Origin: Cercophora sp. LCS_1
Taxonomy: Eukaryota; Ascomycota; Sordariomycetes; Sordariales; Lasiosphaeriaceae
Direction of reading: 5' to 3'
Length of the DNA: 64,000 nucleotides
NCBI GenBank assembly: GCA_036250225.1
Contig: JAPZLL010000013.1
Span: forward strand, 620,001 to 684,000
The position numbers were made by a program, and so were the translations under genes. The notes beneath the pieces are model-generated. The model searched no databases. It had not been told where the DNA came from and was given only the letters and a program-made list of their open reading frames with translations. How positions within the stretch are numbered: the stretch's first letter is position 1; every line of letters starts with the position of its first letter. Positions 19,103 through 30,361 of this stretch are shown here, in pieces.

Positions 19103-21516
19103 CGGCTTGGCTTTCTCGGGGCTTTTCTGCCGGAACCTGCTGTCTATCTAACGGGTTGGCGCAACTGAAAAAGGGGTGCAAGTAATTTTTTTTTTTTTTT
19201 TTTTTTTTAGAAAAAAAAAAAACAAAAGCTGAATCTTGGCAGCCTATAAGGTACCTAGGCAATCGTGTACTTTTGAAGAGAAGGAGATCCAACACTCTAA
19301 CTTCTGCAACCTGGGGCGGTGATAACAACCTGAAAGTCGAAAACATTTTGAACTCCATTAAAATCCATCAACGAATAATTTTGACTGACCTTGGCGAAGA
19401 CGACAAATTGGGGCTTGGTCGGTCGGCTTTTGGGAAAGGAGGGGACAAAGGAAATGTTTGAGGCGCTGTTGCCATGAGTAAATCGGAGCCCCGGCGGCGG
19501 CACAGTCGTGGCTAGAACGTGCTCCGTCAGAGACAGGCGGCTGCGTCCGCTTCACTTTGATTGACGGACTTGGTGCACTTCGCAATCCGCGCATCGGGGG
19601 TGGAAACAAGCCTTGTTAGGGCAATTCTCGACAACAATGGTCATGTCTTTCCCGGCCCTGCCACAGTAGCACTATGTAGAGGACGGAGTAGTCAGCAGGT
19701 CTGTCATTTCGCCCAGTGCTCGCCGTTGGACGAGAAGCCCCCAATGCGCGAGGCTTATCTTTGCATATGCCCCAGGGGCTCTTATTGGTTACAAGGAGTT
19801 GGATCAAAAATTGGCTTTGGCCGAGTCCGTGATCGGAACATGGAAATGGTGCATCAAATGGGTACATACGCATATCCACAACCAGACGGTCGTTGTCTTC
19901 TTTTTTCTGCCCTCTCTTTTAGGCGCCTATAGAGTTCTAGTCAGGATCCATCCGAGCTATCAGGGTCATTTGCCTCCTCGTTGGTGAATGACGGACCATG
20001 GTGAAGTTTGTCTGCCGGGGCGCACAGGCATTGAAAATGGTGTTGTGATTTTGCGCGGTGACACGTGCTAACCAGATTTGGTAATTGGAAATTGCGGTGA
20101 GGTCAGGTGGCGGTTCAGGATCTCGGGAGGTGCACTTCTGTCGGGCAAACCCAGGCCGAGTCCGCCAACAGGGAAGCAGGGCGGTGGTGTGTGCGGCTAT
20201 TGCTCGCTGATTGGTTCGTCAAGCAGGGTATGCGTTCCGGGCCTCTCTGCCGAGCGTCGTGTGGCTCATCGCGACAGTGTCGGCGCGTGAAGCATCTGGT
20301 CGGTGTGCTCGGTAAGGACCTGCAACGTGTCTGGGAGCTTGGGCGTCACGACACGTGACTCGTCACAGGGGTTATGGCAGAAGCGGCTCGCCCTTGCCCG
20401 AAAGAGCCGGAGAACAACTTTGACGTGACGTAAGGTGCATTCCACACTGCAAAGTTGGAATCCTCTCTCAGATTTATTGAATCCTTCGAAACCCAAACCA
20501 CCGAGTGCTCCTCTCCCTTGAGGCCTTACGACAGACTAGCTACAATAGAACTAAAGCGATGAGATGGTGACGGCCCCTGAAACGGTTGACTCAGATCACA
20601 TGCAGCTAAACTGGAAGGCCGTTGAAGCGCGCTCCTTGCTTGACCCGGAAGTACCGACCTATGGGACGAACTAGGCTGCTTCCAGGTGGTTCCACGCCGG
20701 AGCCAGAGCTAAGCCAGTGTGTCCGTATCGCGGACCAAAAGCAACGCCTAAGCCCGACCATCGGGCACAGGTCCGTCCGTCCGTCTTTTTGGAAGTGGTG
20801 CTCTGGTACTTCGACCCATTGGTGTTGCGGTAGGTGTTCGGGCATAATTAGGTACATGCCTTCAACTCTGTGGCGTCGTTTCATTGGTTGCTAACATCCG
20901 CAAGGCGACCGGGGTCGCATCTGCGGGCGAGAATCTGCGACGCTGCTTTTGCTCAGACATCATCGACTCATTGACAACATGGAACTAAAACTCACTGCAA
21001 CATGGTAAGCCGGGCTGATTCAGCTCTGGCTTCGGCATTTCCCTTCCCGGAATGTCGACTTTTGTCGTCTGGCGCGACTGCCAAGCTCCAATTTCTGAGG
21101 CTGTGGTGCATATGGCACTTTTGTGTGTTGCTGAGGCCCAAAGCTGCACAAGAGGGATAGTGCTGCATGATGCACTGCCCCAGCTGTTGTGCATTGTTCT
21201 TTTCAAGGGCAACCATCGACTCCAACTGCCGCCCGACAGCAGGGACTTGCAAGGACAATTCGCCGGGTTGCGTTTGCCTTGCCATCGAAAAAAGACGTTT
21301 CAAAGACGGGACCGGGGATCTTTCGGCTAGTTGACGTCCTGGTCCGCGCTCAGCGTTTGTTGTTGTGGCCCTTGATCATGAACGACCCCGGGACATTGCT
21401 TGCACTCTCACTTTGCTCTTCTCCTCCAAGCCAGAATCGTCTGATCCTTGGATTGCCGTGGGCAGGAACTTGACGCCTTCGATTGATTACCCCAAGTTCG
21501 CTATCCGTCACTCCTA
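19103..21516. other. 2.4-kb region without a recognisable gene
   Basis: Overlapping short frames on both strands show no domain, no spliced structure and no codon regularity that I trust. A T run (19186-19208) followed by an A run (19211-19222) could fold into a hairpin. The last few hundred bases serve as the CorA-like promoter. Confidence 0.4.
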
Positions 21517-21591
21517 GTGGATGTGCGTAGCCGGAGGCGAGCAACCGAGCATGACCTCGACGACACGACGCCCCGTCCTATATGTGCCGCA

Positions 21592-23977
21592 ATGCCGCCG
21601 CCGCCGGCCGCCCTTGATGTCGTCGTGTGGCCTGAATTTTTTTCACACCCACGAGTTTTCGACCGAACGACACAAAACAAGACGTATCAAACTTACCTCG
21701 ACGAGGCCCACAATGCTCCAAATCCGTCCGACAGCGAAAATGAAGTCGACGAGGAATGTTCAGATGACGATTGGGATGATTGTGGTGTAGCATACAATGA
21801 AGAACAGACAGTCCCCACAGGAGAAGCGTCCAAAACGCATGCGACACTCGAAACAAAACCCCCAAGCGCCGCAAGACGACTGAGAAGTGGCGTTGGCATA
21901 GAAAAAGACCTCAACCCACATCTTGGAGGAGAAGATGTTATTGCCGATTTTGTAGAGCACTCAATGGCTATCAGGCCCGTGTCAATGCCCCCGCGAGGTA
22001 ATAGGCCCGTTGCCTTCATCGATGACAGGAGCGATGTTACTATCGGGACAGCGAGGACGGCACCTCGTCGAACCAACTCTCGTCGCCGTGCTCTCACAAG
22101 TGATTCGTTTCGGGACGCCCTAATGAGACCGGTAAGCATTCAGTCAACCTCATGTTGGTTAGGTCGCCTTGTTCAACGGCATTAGAGATTCACTGAGGAC
22201 GTCAGTGACGAGACTTCTGCCCACGATGCCTCAAATGCCGACAGAAGGTTCATGTGAGCACAATTTCCCCTAGGTATCCGCAACCCTTCTACAAGTCTAA
22301 CTGAGATGCTGCTTCGCCGTAGTTATCTCCCCAACTTGGACGTGTTCGAAATTGAGACGTTGGCGTTGACGGCTACCTTGAGTCAACGTGCGGCGCTTCT
22401 TAACTTTCTTCGCCACCACGTCGGTCTCCATCCTGCTATTGGCGTGACAATACCTGTAAGTGAGGACCAGCGTCGCTCGTCATGGAACAAGTACTTATGA
22501 TCCACGTAGTCTGGCGGTTTCAGGTGTTTCGAACTTAGTATCCACATTCCGTATTTTGCACTGCGACAACATGAGGCTCTTTGCACAGATCCACGCCAAA
22601 AGCCAAACGGGGACGCTCTTCGGGGCTCTTGGTACATGAACCGCATTTCCCCATCCAAAAAAGACGAGAAAACCGACCCCAGCTCCAGGTGGTGTCTTTA
22701 TGAGGCACAGCGGTCCGTGATGCTCGTCGGGATTGACGAAAGAGTTTGGACATGTGTTGGCGTCATGGACACGCTTTTCGAAGGTGAAATGTCACGGGAC
22801 AACCGGAGGACTGGTCGACACCTCTGCGATCCCATCTCTGGTCGGATATACGGTCGAGGTCTAGGAGGAAGTCGCCGACTAGATGACGCATCCTTTTCCG
22901 ATCCGCGCAAGTATTTCCTGACGGTACTCAACGCATGGATGGCTGAAGTGTTGGAAGAGTACGCGTTCATAACGAGGAAGTGCGAGGATGCCCTGGGCCA
23001 AGGTTTCATCGACCCTGGGTAAGCGAGCCTTGCGTCACATCAACTCTCCTCGTTACAATTTCCCTCTCCTCCCTCCCAACCTCACTCCTCCCTGTCCAAC
23101 AAGCTAACCTGTAGCAGGTCGCAAAGTGAGAGCAGCGGCGGAATTCAAGATTTCGAGATGTGGAACGACAACATGTTACAGTACCTGATCAGTCGGCTTT
23201 CTCAGACCTCGAAAGCCTGGGAAGACTTCGAAAAAATAGACCTCGGTTACTTCACGCTGGAGTCCAGGTCGCGCTACGTTCCGAATATCAAGAAGGCGGT
23301 TCTCAAGCTCGAGGGCTGTCGTGAGCGACTTCAGCTTTTGAGGAACCTTGTCAATGCCAACAGCAAAACAGTAGGTCGAACACCACGGCTACGGTTGACC
23401 CCTACAGCCAGTTGCTGACAAAGATTGCCGCTAGATCAACAGGAAGATGGGACGTGAGAACCACAAAGCCACTGCCACCGTCCAGACTCTCGCAGTCATT
23501 ACCGTCGTCTTTTCGCCCTTTTCGCTGGTTTTCGCCCTTTTCAACATGGGTGGCTTGCCCTTTACCCTCAGCCCTTCCACTTTTGGGGCTTCTTCTGCGA
23601 TTGCAGTCTGCGCACATGTCCTCATATACTTGCTGGCTGCGAGTTGGGCAAACACTATCAAGCCTTTCCTGATGGAGTTGACCGACCCCTGGGTCAGAAA
23701 GATGAAGGGCAGTTTACAGTATGCCTTTCAGATGAATCCTCGGACGTCAGCGGTGAAAGTAGAGGGTGCATCTGGGTTGTTGACACCGCCATCCTTGTCA
23801 CCACCCTCACCATCACCACAACCGCCACCACCATCACCGAAATGTCCAGTCCAGCCGGCTCCTCGAGAGACTTTAGCCACGCCAACTACACCTGCCCCTG
23901 CCTTCCAAAGGAAGGGCACTTGGCCGTCTTTCCCGGGACGTCCTCAACGGAAGCAAACAGGAGAGTTCGATGTATAG
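21592..23977 (+). CDS. CorA-like Mg2+ transporter-family membrane protein
   Basis: Exons 21592-22131, 22186-22253, 22323-22455, 22510-23018, 23118-23370 and 23435-23977 join in frame to 681 residues. The frame is open to a GTG at 21517, but the first ATG is 21592. A long acidic, disordered N-terminus leads to a folded cytosolic part (YLPNLDVFEIETLALTA, NFLRHHVGLHP, WYMNRISPSKKDEK, WCLYEAQRSVMLVG). A helical stretch (KAVLKLEGCRERLQLLRNLV) and INRKMGRENHKATATVQTLA precede two C-terminal membrane spans (VITVVFSPFSLVFALFNMGG and SAIAVCAHVLIYLLAA). That layout fits the divergent fungal CorA-like proteins; the GMN signature of true CorA is not obvious (NMGG lies at that place), so transport of Mg2+ is uncertain. 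A proline-rich cytosolic tail ends the protein. It is convergent with the deaminase gene 43 bp away. Confidence 0.75.
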
Positions 23978-24020
23978 CTGTCTAGCTAGGAGTACCCCGA
24001 CTGAAATGGAACTTGATACC

Positions 24021-25690
24021 CTACTCCAACCTCAAATCCATGAACAATCCGTCCAACGTGATCCGGTCGGTAAACGTATTCGAGTCATTCTGCTTCTTAT
24101 CCGTCGCCTTCTCGACCAACAACCGCCTCAAGTCAGCATACACCCTCGCCTTCAACTGGTCCATGATCTCTCTCCACACCCTCTTCGCCTCCTCAACGAC
24201 CTCGCTATCACCTGAACTCGCATACAAATCGGGCTGCCTCCAGTTGAGATACGTATTCGGATGCCCGTCCCTGAAACGGACGGGCGTGGCAATGATATCG
24301 AAATAGTACTGACAAAGACGACACAGCGGCTTGCTCGTACCAATGTACCTGTAATTCCCAAAGAACCGATGCGCTTGCACCCCGCCGGTGCGTGTCAGCC
24401 AGTCGTGCAGGAGCATCTCGGCGTGGACTCGGGGGCTGCGGCTTTGGACCGTTTCCCACTGTTCTTTCAGCGCCTCGTCGAGATTCGAGGTTTGATCTGA
24501 CGTGCGAAACTCGTTGAAGCTTCGTTTCAGGGACTCTCTTTGTTCGGGACTGGCGTTTGGGATGCGGCCGATGATGGTTTCGGGTTTCTCGGGGGTGCAT
24601 CTCAGGGCAGCCCCTGGGTAGAGGCCGCTGGATTCGAGGAAGTCGACTTCGAAATCACGAAAGAGGTTGTCGTCTTCCCAGATGTAGTGGGCGCTGATGA
24701 GCGTTTCGACGTCGTACCGGTAGGAAAGGAGGCGTCCGAAGACGTGTTGGAGAGCGGACCAGCAGCTTGAGTTTTCGGTGCCGAGACGCTTTGCGTTGGC
24801 GGCGCGTTTTTCGATGGTGGTTTGCAGGGGCGAGTTGCGGTAGTTGTGGATGAGCTGAATGCATTCCATCGTGGACGATATGACTATTTTTTTTTTTTTT
24901 TTGGCGTGAGAATGAAATCAATCGTAGTGCAGGTATTGTGATCTACGGGCTGTAGAACTTACACCGTTTACTCTTTTGGCCCCCCATTTGTGTTTTCGGT
25001 ATCATCTTCAACAGCTTGTCGAGCGAGTCGATGACCTTCTTGTCTAAGACACGGGGGTTGGAGGATTAGCATTGCCGATAGTCCCCGTCAGCTTCGCTGC
25101 AAGCTTACCTGCGTCGGACTTTTCTTCTCTAAAGTCCTTGATGCACTTTGCAATCTTATCCGAGAGGTCGGAAAGATAGCCCTGCACACGGACGGTAGTC
25201 AAGATCAACACTTGTCCCAACAGCTTCTTGTACAGCGCTTGATCTGTCACTCTTGACTCTGGCTCATAATTGTCTTTGAGGATGGTCAAAAGACCCGTGA
25301 TCTCTTGCTTCGTCTTGTTCAAGTTCTTGCGTTCCCGGTTGTTTGATACAAAGACGTAGAGGACTTTGTCGTTGTTTTGCAGAACAGTCAATGCCGTAAT
25401 GGTGTCACCATGGGGCCGGTAGTCGCATATGTGTGCGAGCTTGTTGACAAAGGTGCGGAACTTCTCCTCTGTGTCTTGATTCGGGTTTGTCGGCGCGTCT
25501 GTGGCCCTGCGGGAAAGACGCTCGTTGCAGAATTGATGAACCGCTTCCTGGAGGACCAGAGGAGGGAAGAATCGCTGGACTTTTTGCTTCTGCCTGTCAT
25601 CCAGCGGAACCCTCACACCGGCTGCCTCGAGAACTGTGAAGGGGTTGTGAGAAAGGAGGCTTCTAGGCAGGATAATGTGTTCTCACCCAT
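24021..25690 (-). CDS. OTT_1508-like deaminase-fold protein
   Basis: Exons 25687-25690, 25109-25633, 24963-25043 and 24021-24883 join in frame to 490 residues. The first exon carries only ATG plus one base. The N-terminal 200 residues are helical (LQEAVHQFCNERLSRR, VQGYLSDLSDKIAKCIKDF). The C-terminal part has the zinc-dependent deaminase signature: His357-Ala-Glu359 in RVHAEMLLHDW, then YRYIGTSKPLCRLCQYYF with Cys391 and Cys394 of the C-x2-C motif. This is the layout of the OTT_1508-like (fungal) deaminases, proposed on comparative grounds to act on nucleic acids or nucleotides, perhaps in defence or conflict. The last intron (24884-24962) ends in an A-rich tract next to its acceptor. No signal peptide or membrane segment. 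Confidence 0.75.
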
Positions 25691-26220
25691 GATGCTGTTT
25701 GTTTTCAATGAGACTTGGTTCAGGAGACTTATGTGATGTTCTCGCAATGTTGGTGATTTTATGTCTGGTCTTTCTGGCCGAGATCAAATGGTCGCCAAAG
25801 GAATTCCCTGACTTTCTTCATGTTGGTGACAAGTGCCCAGAGAGAGAGAGAGAAGCACTTACCACCAATGGCAAGGCCTCAAGTGGAACCGAGATGTGTT
25901 GAGGCCTACAACCATTTGTAGTACTGCCGTTGTGATTGGATATGTTTTCTTGGCATCCAACCCTCGGTCCTTGGGGCTCCCGGAAATCTGCTGTGCTACC
26001 ACACCTTGGGCCGGGTTCTCGAAATATGCTTCCCATTGGTGGCCTGGTGCAAAAGACCTGCGGGGGGACGTGATCCGATAGGTACACTGAACAGTTTTGC
26101 TCTGGAAGCTTCGGCCGAGCTCGGGTCCATGAATCCTTGCTCGGCGGGAGCACGCGAGTACTTTACCCCACGATCGGCAATCCACCCTTTCCATTTCTTC
26201 AAGGCCTCATTGCAGTCGAC
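25691..26220. promoter_or_regulatory. divergent upstream region, deaminase and C2H2 gene
   Basis: This 530-bp gap separates the divergent starts of the deaminase gene and the first C2H2 gene. It contains a short GA run at 25841-25853. No coding frame with recognisable content. Confidence 0.35.
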
Positions 26221-27168
26221 ATGGAGCCTGCTGGGTACGACGACGGCTCCGAGCAGTCGGAAGCTGGCCCGTGGGCTGACGATGGGCTGGTCCAACACCC
26301 GTGTAAGTTACTCCGCATTCTTGTCCCAGACGGGGTAATATGCTGACCAGTTATGGAGACGGCGGGATTATGGCAATCCAGGCCAGCATCGAGCCCAGTC
26401 GAATTTTCGGTGGGCACAATCACCTTATTGGAGGAGATGGCATACCCACAGGATATCCCAACGGTTCTCTTCTGGTCACCACGCCGGTTTTGAACGAGCA
26501 CCAGTCACGAGGGGGCCAAGTACCGCGACATTAGTCTGCGGGCTTACAGCTGCCGCTGGAAAGTCCCGACTCTCCTCCGCGGCAGCCCGGCTCTTCTGTT
26601 GATCATGATCCGTCCAACGACTCGGCGCCTTCCGTTTCTTACCCAAACAACGAAGCACCCTCCCCAGTCACCCAGCCACTCGCTTCTTCGCCTCAGAAAC
26701 AAACCAACAAGACTCGCTCTACTGCAAAGACCCAAAAGACTCGCCGTCGACGTACCAAGAGTTCCCGAGCCAGAAAGAAACCCGGCCAGATATTTCCTTG
26801 CACACTCTGCTCAAAGACATGTACTAGACAAGGAGATCTCAAGTATGTGTCCCCAAGCCGAGAAAGTGCCGGCTGACTGACTCAACTTCAGCATGCACAT
26901 GAAAAACCATACGCGCCCGTATAAGTGCAAAGTTTGCGGTCGTGGTTTCTCTGCGCGTAAAGACCTCAAACGACACATGTCCAAACGTTCGGGCGCCTCG
27001 GACTTCCTCTGCAACGGTTTGACATGTCGAGGAACGGGACCACCTAACCGGCCCGATAACCTTCGACGCCATCTGAAGACGGTGCATCGCCTGGGTGATG
27101 TTGGAACCGACGATATCCGGGGAGGTTGGTGGTATGTTGTAGACGGGAAGATTTTCCCGGGAATTTGA
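26221..27168 (+). CDS. C2H2 zinc-finger protein 1
   Basis: Exons 26221-26300, 26351-26486, 26550-26842 and 26892-27168 join in frame to 261 residues. The N-terminal two-thirds is disordered and Ser/Pro/Lys-rich with a basic stretch (KTRRRRTKSSRARKK). Finger 1 is CTLCSKTCTRQGDLNMHMKNH, spanning the last intron, whose phase-2 junction falls in the Asn after GDL. Finger 2 is CKVCGRGFSARKDLKRHMSK, with an incomplete final His. A third, C-x4-C finger ends LRRHLKTVH. Expected role: a nuclear DNA-binding regulator. The donors of introns 1 (GTGTAA) and 2 (GTTTTG) are weak, so the N-terminal structure is less certain than the fingers. It resembles the next C2H2 gene in finger order and in the position of this intron. 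Confidence 0.7.
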
Positions 27169-28233
27169 GGGTTGCGATGTCGGTTGAGGCTTGTTTCTGT
27201 CACTCTTTTAGTAGCGTCGGTTTCTGCTTTTGTGCCCCTCAGAATGTCACACCTCGGGCTCTTGTCGATGGTTTAGCTCTCCCTTGATACCTAGACCTGT
27301 TTTTTCTTCCCCCTGCGCCCGGAAGTTGTCAACACATCATCAGCCGTGTGGTGATTGGGTTATACCTCACGGTCCGAACCTTCCACGCAGATGAAACGTT
27401 CGTGAGGCGTATCGACCACTTACACCTTCGCCTCTCGGATCAAAGGAAAGAATTAGCCAGCGTTGCCATGGAAATAGGGACACCTCTGTACATTTATACA
27501 GCGTTTCTCTCTTCCTATATATCCTCTTCCTATTTTCAGACAATTTAACCACCGTGAAAGCCATCCTTTCTATCTCTATCAATCCTATGCTCTGTGGCCA
27601 AGGCTCGTGTACGCAACAAAAGTACAAGACGCCTATTTCGATACGGGCTCAACAAAGGTCGTCTGAAGAGGCCCTCTCGCCCACATCGGATGCGCCTTCT
27701 ATTCGGCTATCCACCTTTACTCTCATCTGCTAGCCTCAAGTCGAAGTCATAATTTACATCACTTTCCAGCATACACGAATGAGAATGCCGCAATGACTCT
27801 GACGAATTACACCCCTGGCGCCACGCTCCGGTTGAGACACCCGTTTGATCCGAACGACATGCTGCCAATGACTGAAGACGCGGGAGGCCTATAAACACCT
27901 GTATCTCCGATAGGTTCACGACGTCAGCGACCAACCCTATTCAGTCCTGAGACTTGGGACTCCATGCTGTGCAACCACACACTTTACTAGGCCTCCGACT
28001 GTGGTTGGCAGCTCCAGTCCAAACGGCCCAGCAGCGCATCTCATTCGACCACCCGACAAGCGTTTGGACGCGGAACGGGCAGCCCTTGGTGGGCACTCTG
28101 ACCCCCGCCTCTCCCTTTTTAGGCGCAAGTCTCGCCCCCGGACCCAGGGGCTCGTCCCTCGGCGCACCAACATCTTCGCTCCACAGCCTCTCGTAGGTCA
28201 TCGCCGCACGGGGCAGGCCTCAGCACCGGCAAG
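27169..28233. other. intergenic between the two C2H2 genes
   Basis: About 1 kb of C/T-rich and A/T-rich tracts with no gene that I can support. It should contain the promoter of the second C2H2 gene. Confidence 0.4.
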
Positions 28234-29284
28234 ATGGGGTCTCGGTGGTATGACGAGGACGGCGAGGACGACGAAATGGGACCTATCGGCCTCATTGCAG
28301 ATGTCGGAGTGGCAACGATGCGCAGTGAGACATATTCCTTCTCGGCTAAATCTTAATGAGGGAGGGCACGCTAACCTGGCTTGTAGACGGTGGTGACTGG
28401 ATTTCCCAGACGGTGAATCCTCAGGATCTCCACAGGACGCATTCCGATTCCGAGGAGGATTCTTCCCCTGAGACTTTTGCTTTTTTCGACGAGCTGATGG
28501 AGAGCATGGAGAACCGCTTTGCGACAGCGGATGCCTCTGATTCCGCGCCTTCCTGCTCTCCACAGGACAACCAGAGCCCTTACTACGATTTTTTTCCCAC
28601 TCAGGAAGTCAACGCGATGGCAGTTCCGAGCGATCTCACATCCTACGATGAGCAGGTTACAGGGCTTTAGTCCCCGGGCCCAGGATCGATGCTAGGGAGT
28701 GCATTCTCCCCTCCGCATCATAATTCGCGCTCTTCATATGGTCTTGATTTTGCTCCGAATCCATCGTTTTCATTTCCGTCTGCTCCATCTGCCCCCGCTG
28801 CTCCAACACGCAGCACTCCTTACCCGCCACCTCCCACAATGCAACAACTCGCCCCAGCTCCCACCACATCCCACCAACGAACCCAGCCGCCCACCAGCTC
28901 CCCGACCAGGACTGGGAGCTACACCTGTCAAGAATGCTCCCAGTCCTTCAAAAGACCGGGTGACTTGAAGTAGGAGACCAACAGACACACGCACCTTGCC
29001 CAGTTCGGGGTAGCTCCGTCCAGTGATTGAGTGCTGACGTGTGACTGCGGCACAGGCACCACAACAAGAGGCACACGAGACCGTACACATGCGGTGTGTG
29101 CCCGAAGCGGTTTTACCAGACGCGTGATCTCGATAAGCATATCGAGTCTCATACAGGTGGTGCACCGTGGAAGTGTCCCAGGCATGGTTGCGTGAAAAAG
29201 TATACGAGGGTTTGCAACTTGATTAGGCACTTGAGGGACGACCATCGGGTTTTTGCCAAGAAGGCTGATTTGCGGCGCGGGTAG
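28234..29284 (+). pseudogene. C2H2 zinc-finger protein 2, interrupted by one TAG
   Basis: Exons 28234-28324, 28387-28969 and 29056-29284 form one frame of 301 codons. A single TAG at 28668-28670 lies in the disordered middle part. The N-terminus is acidic (DEDGEDDEMG), the middle is Ser/Pro-rich, and the C-terminus has finger 1 CQECSQSFKRPGDLKHHNKRH, finger 2 CGVCPKRFYQTRDLDKHIESH and finger 3 CPRHGCVKKYTRVCNLIRHLRDDH. The last intron lies at the same place and phase (after GDL, phase 2) as in the upstream gene. The stop replaces either Gln (CAG) or Trp (TGG) by one transition. If translation restarted at ATG 28689-28691 a protein with all three fingers would still be made, so the gene may not be dead. 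Confidence 0.6.
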
Positions 29285-30361
29285 GGTGTTCACTCGTTTA
29301 TCAAGATGGGGATTTTTGTTGGTTTGAGTTTCAGTTTTCACTTTTGCTTGAGTTTTAGCCTTTCAGAATGACAACTCTTTTGGTTTTTTTTTTTTTTTTT
29401 TTTAGCCTTGGATCCACCCACTCGAGATGAAAAGGACAGCGCATCATCATCCTGAGAAAGGTATTCTGCGGTATGCCCAAATGGGGTATCCGCTTCGTAT
29501 CTAGGTACCTTTGTAGCCATCTTGACCTCTTTCGGCCTCATGCATATCCAACTTGCTCCTCACCTCGGACTTGTTCAATCCTCGACCCCGCCCTCTGTTC
29601 ATCCATCCTTCTAGCTCGCCACCTTCTGATAATCGAGGTTCTGGACCCAACCTCCCACGGAACGTATCACGCAAATTACAAATGCAAGCAAGCAAGCGCC
29701 AAGGGTTGGATTGGGTGCGGTCAAAGCTACCGCGGGACTCTGCATCTGTAGGTAGATAGCCCAAAAGCAAGGTCCCAACCTGCTTCAAGTGTGCCGTGAT
29801 GACGAATTGGAGAGACTCCCCCCCGCATCCGTGGGACCCTCCGCCGCCGCCATGGAAGCCAACCAGGATGCAGGGATGCACTTCTCTCGTCGTTTGCGCC
29901 GCATGATAAGGTGATGATGTTCCCGCGGGGTTTAGTCTGGGGCAACGACCCAACGGCTGGGACGAACCAACATGCAATGAACCCGTCGGGGTTCGTCCCA
30001 AAGCTGTGGCATTCGGTTGCCATGGTGTGATATCGGATGCTTGTTCGCGCTACCAAAACGGCCAACAAGTCGTGGTCTCGGCCGGAATCACAATGCATGG
30101 GTGGAGTCCCGTACCGTCATTCCAACTGGCTACAGGTCGGTATCCGATGCTTGGATGCATTCATGTCGCATCGGACGTTGTTGTGATTGGGCGATGCCTC
30201 TGACTATTTGGGTTCTGGGTGCAGCATGGCGCTAGGCTTTGTTGGTATGCCCTCGACCATGTCGTCGGGTCCATGTCTGAGACATAAGAGCTTGTGTTTT
30301 TTTTTCCCAGGAAATTTGCAGTAGCAACTTCAAGCTCGCATCTGGGACACTCGCAAACACA
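29285..30361. other. intergenic, MFS gene upstream region
   Basis: No gene supported. A T tract lies at about 29383-29403. The motif TCGGATGCTTG or its near relative TCCGATGCTTG occurs near 30033 and 30144, and may be a regulator site for the MFS gene. Confidence 0.35.

Noticed and set aside
29501..30001. 166-codon minus-strand frame
   Set aside because: Gly/Arg-rich, with no domain and no support from start context; it lies in the MFS promoter region.
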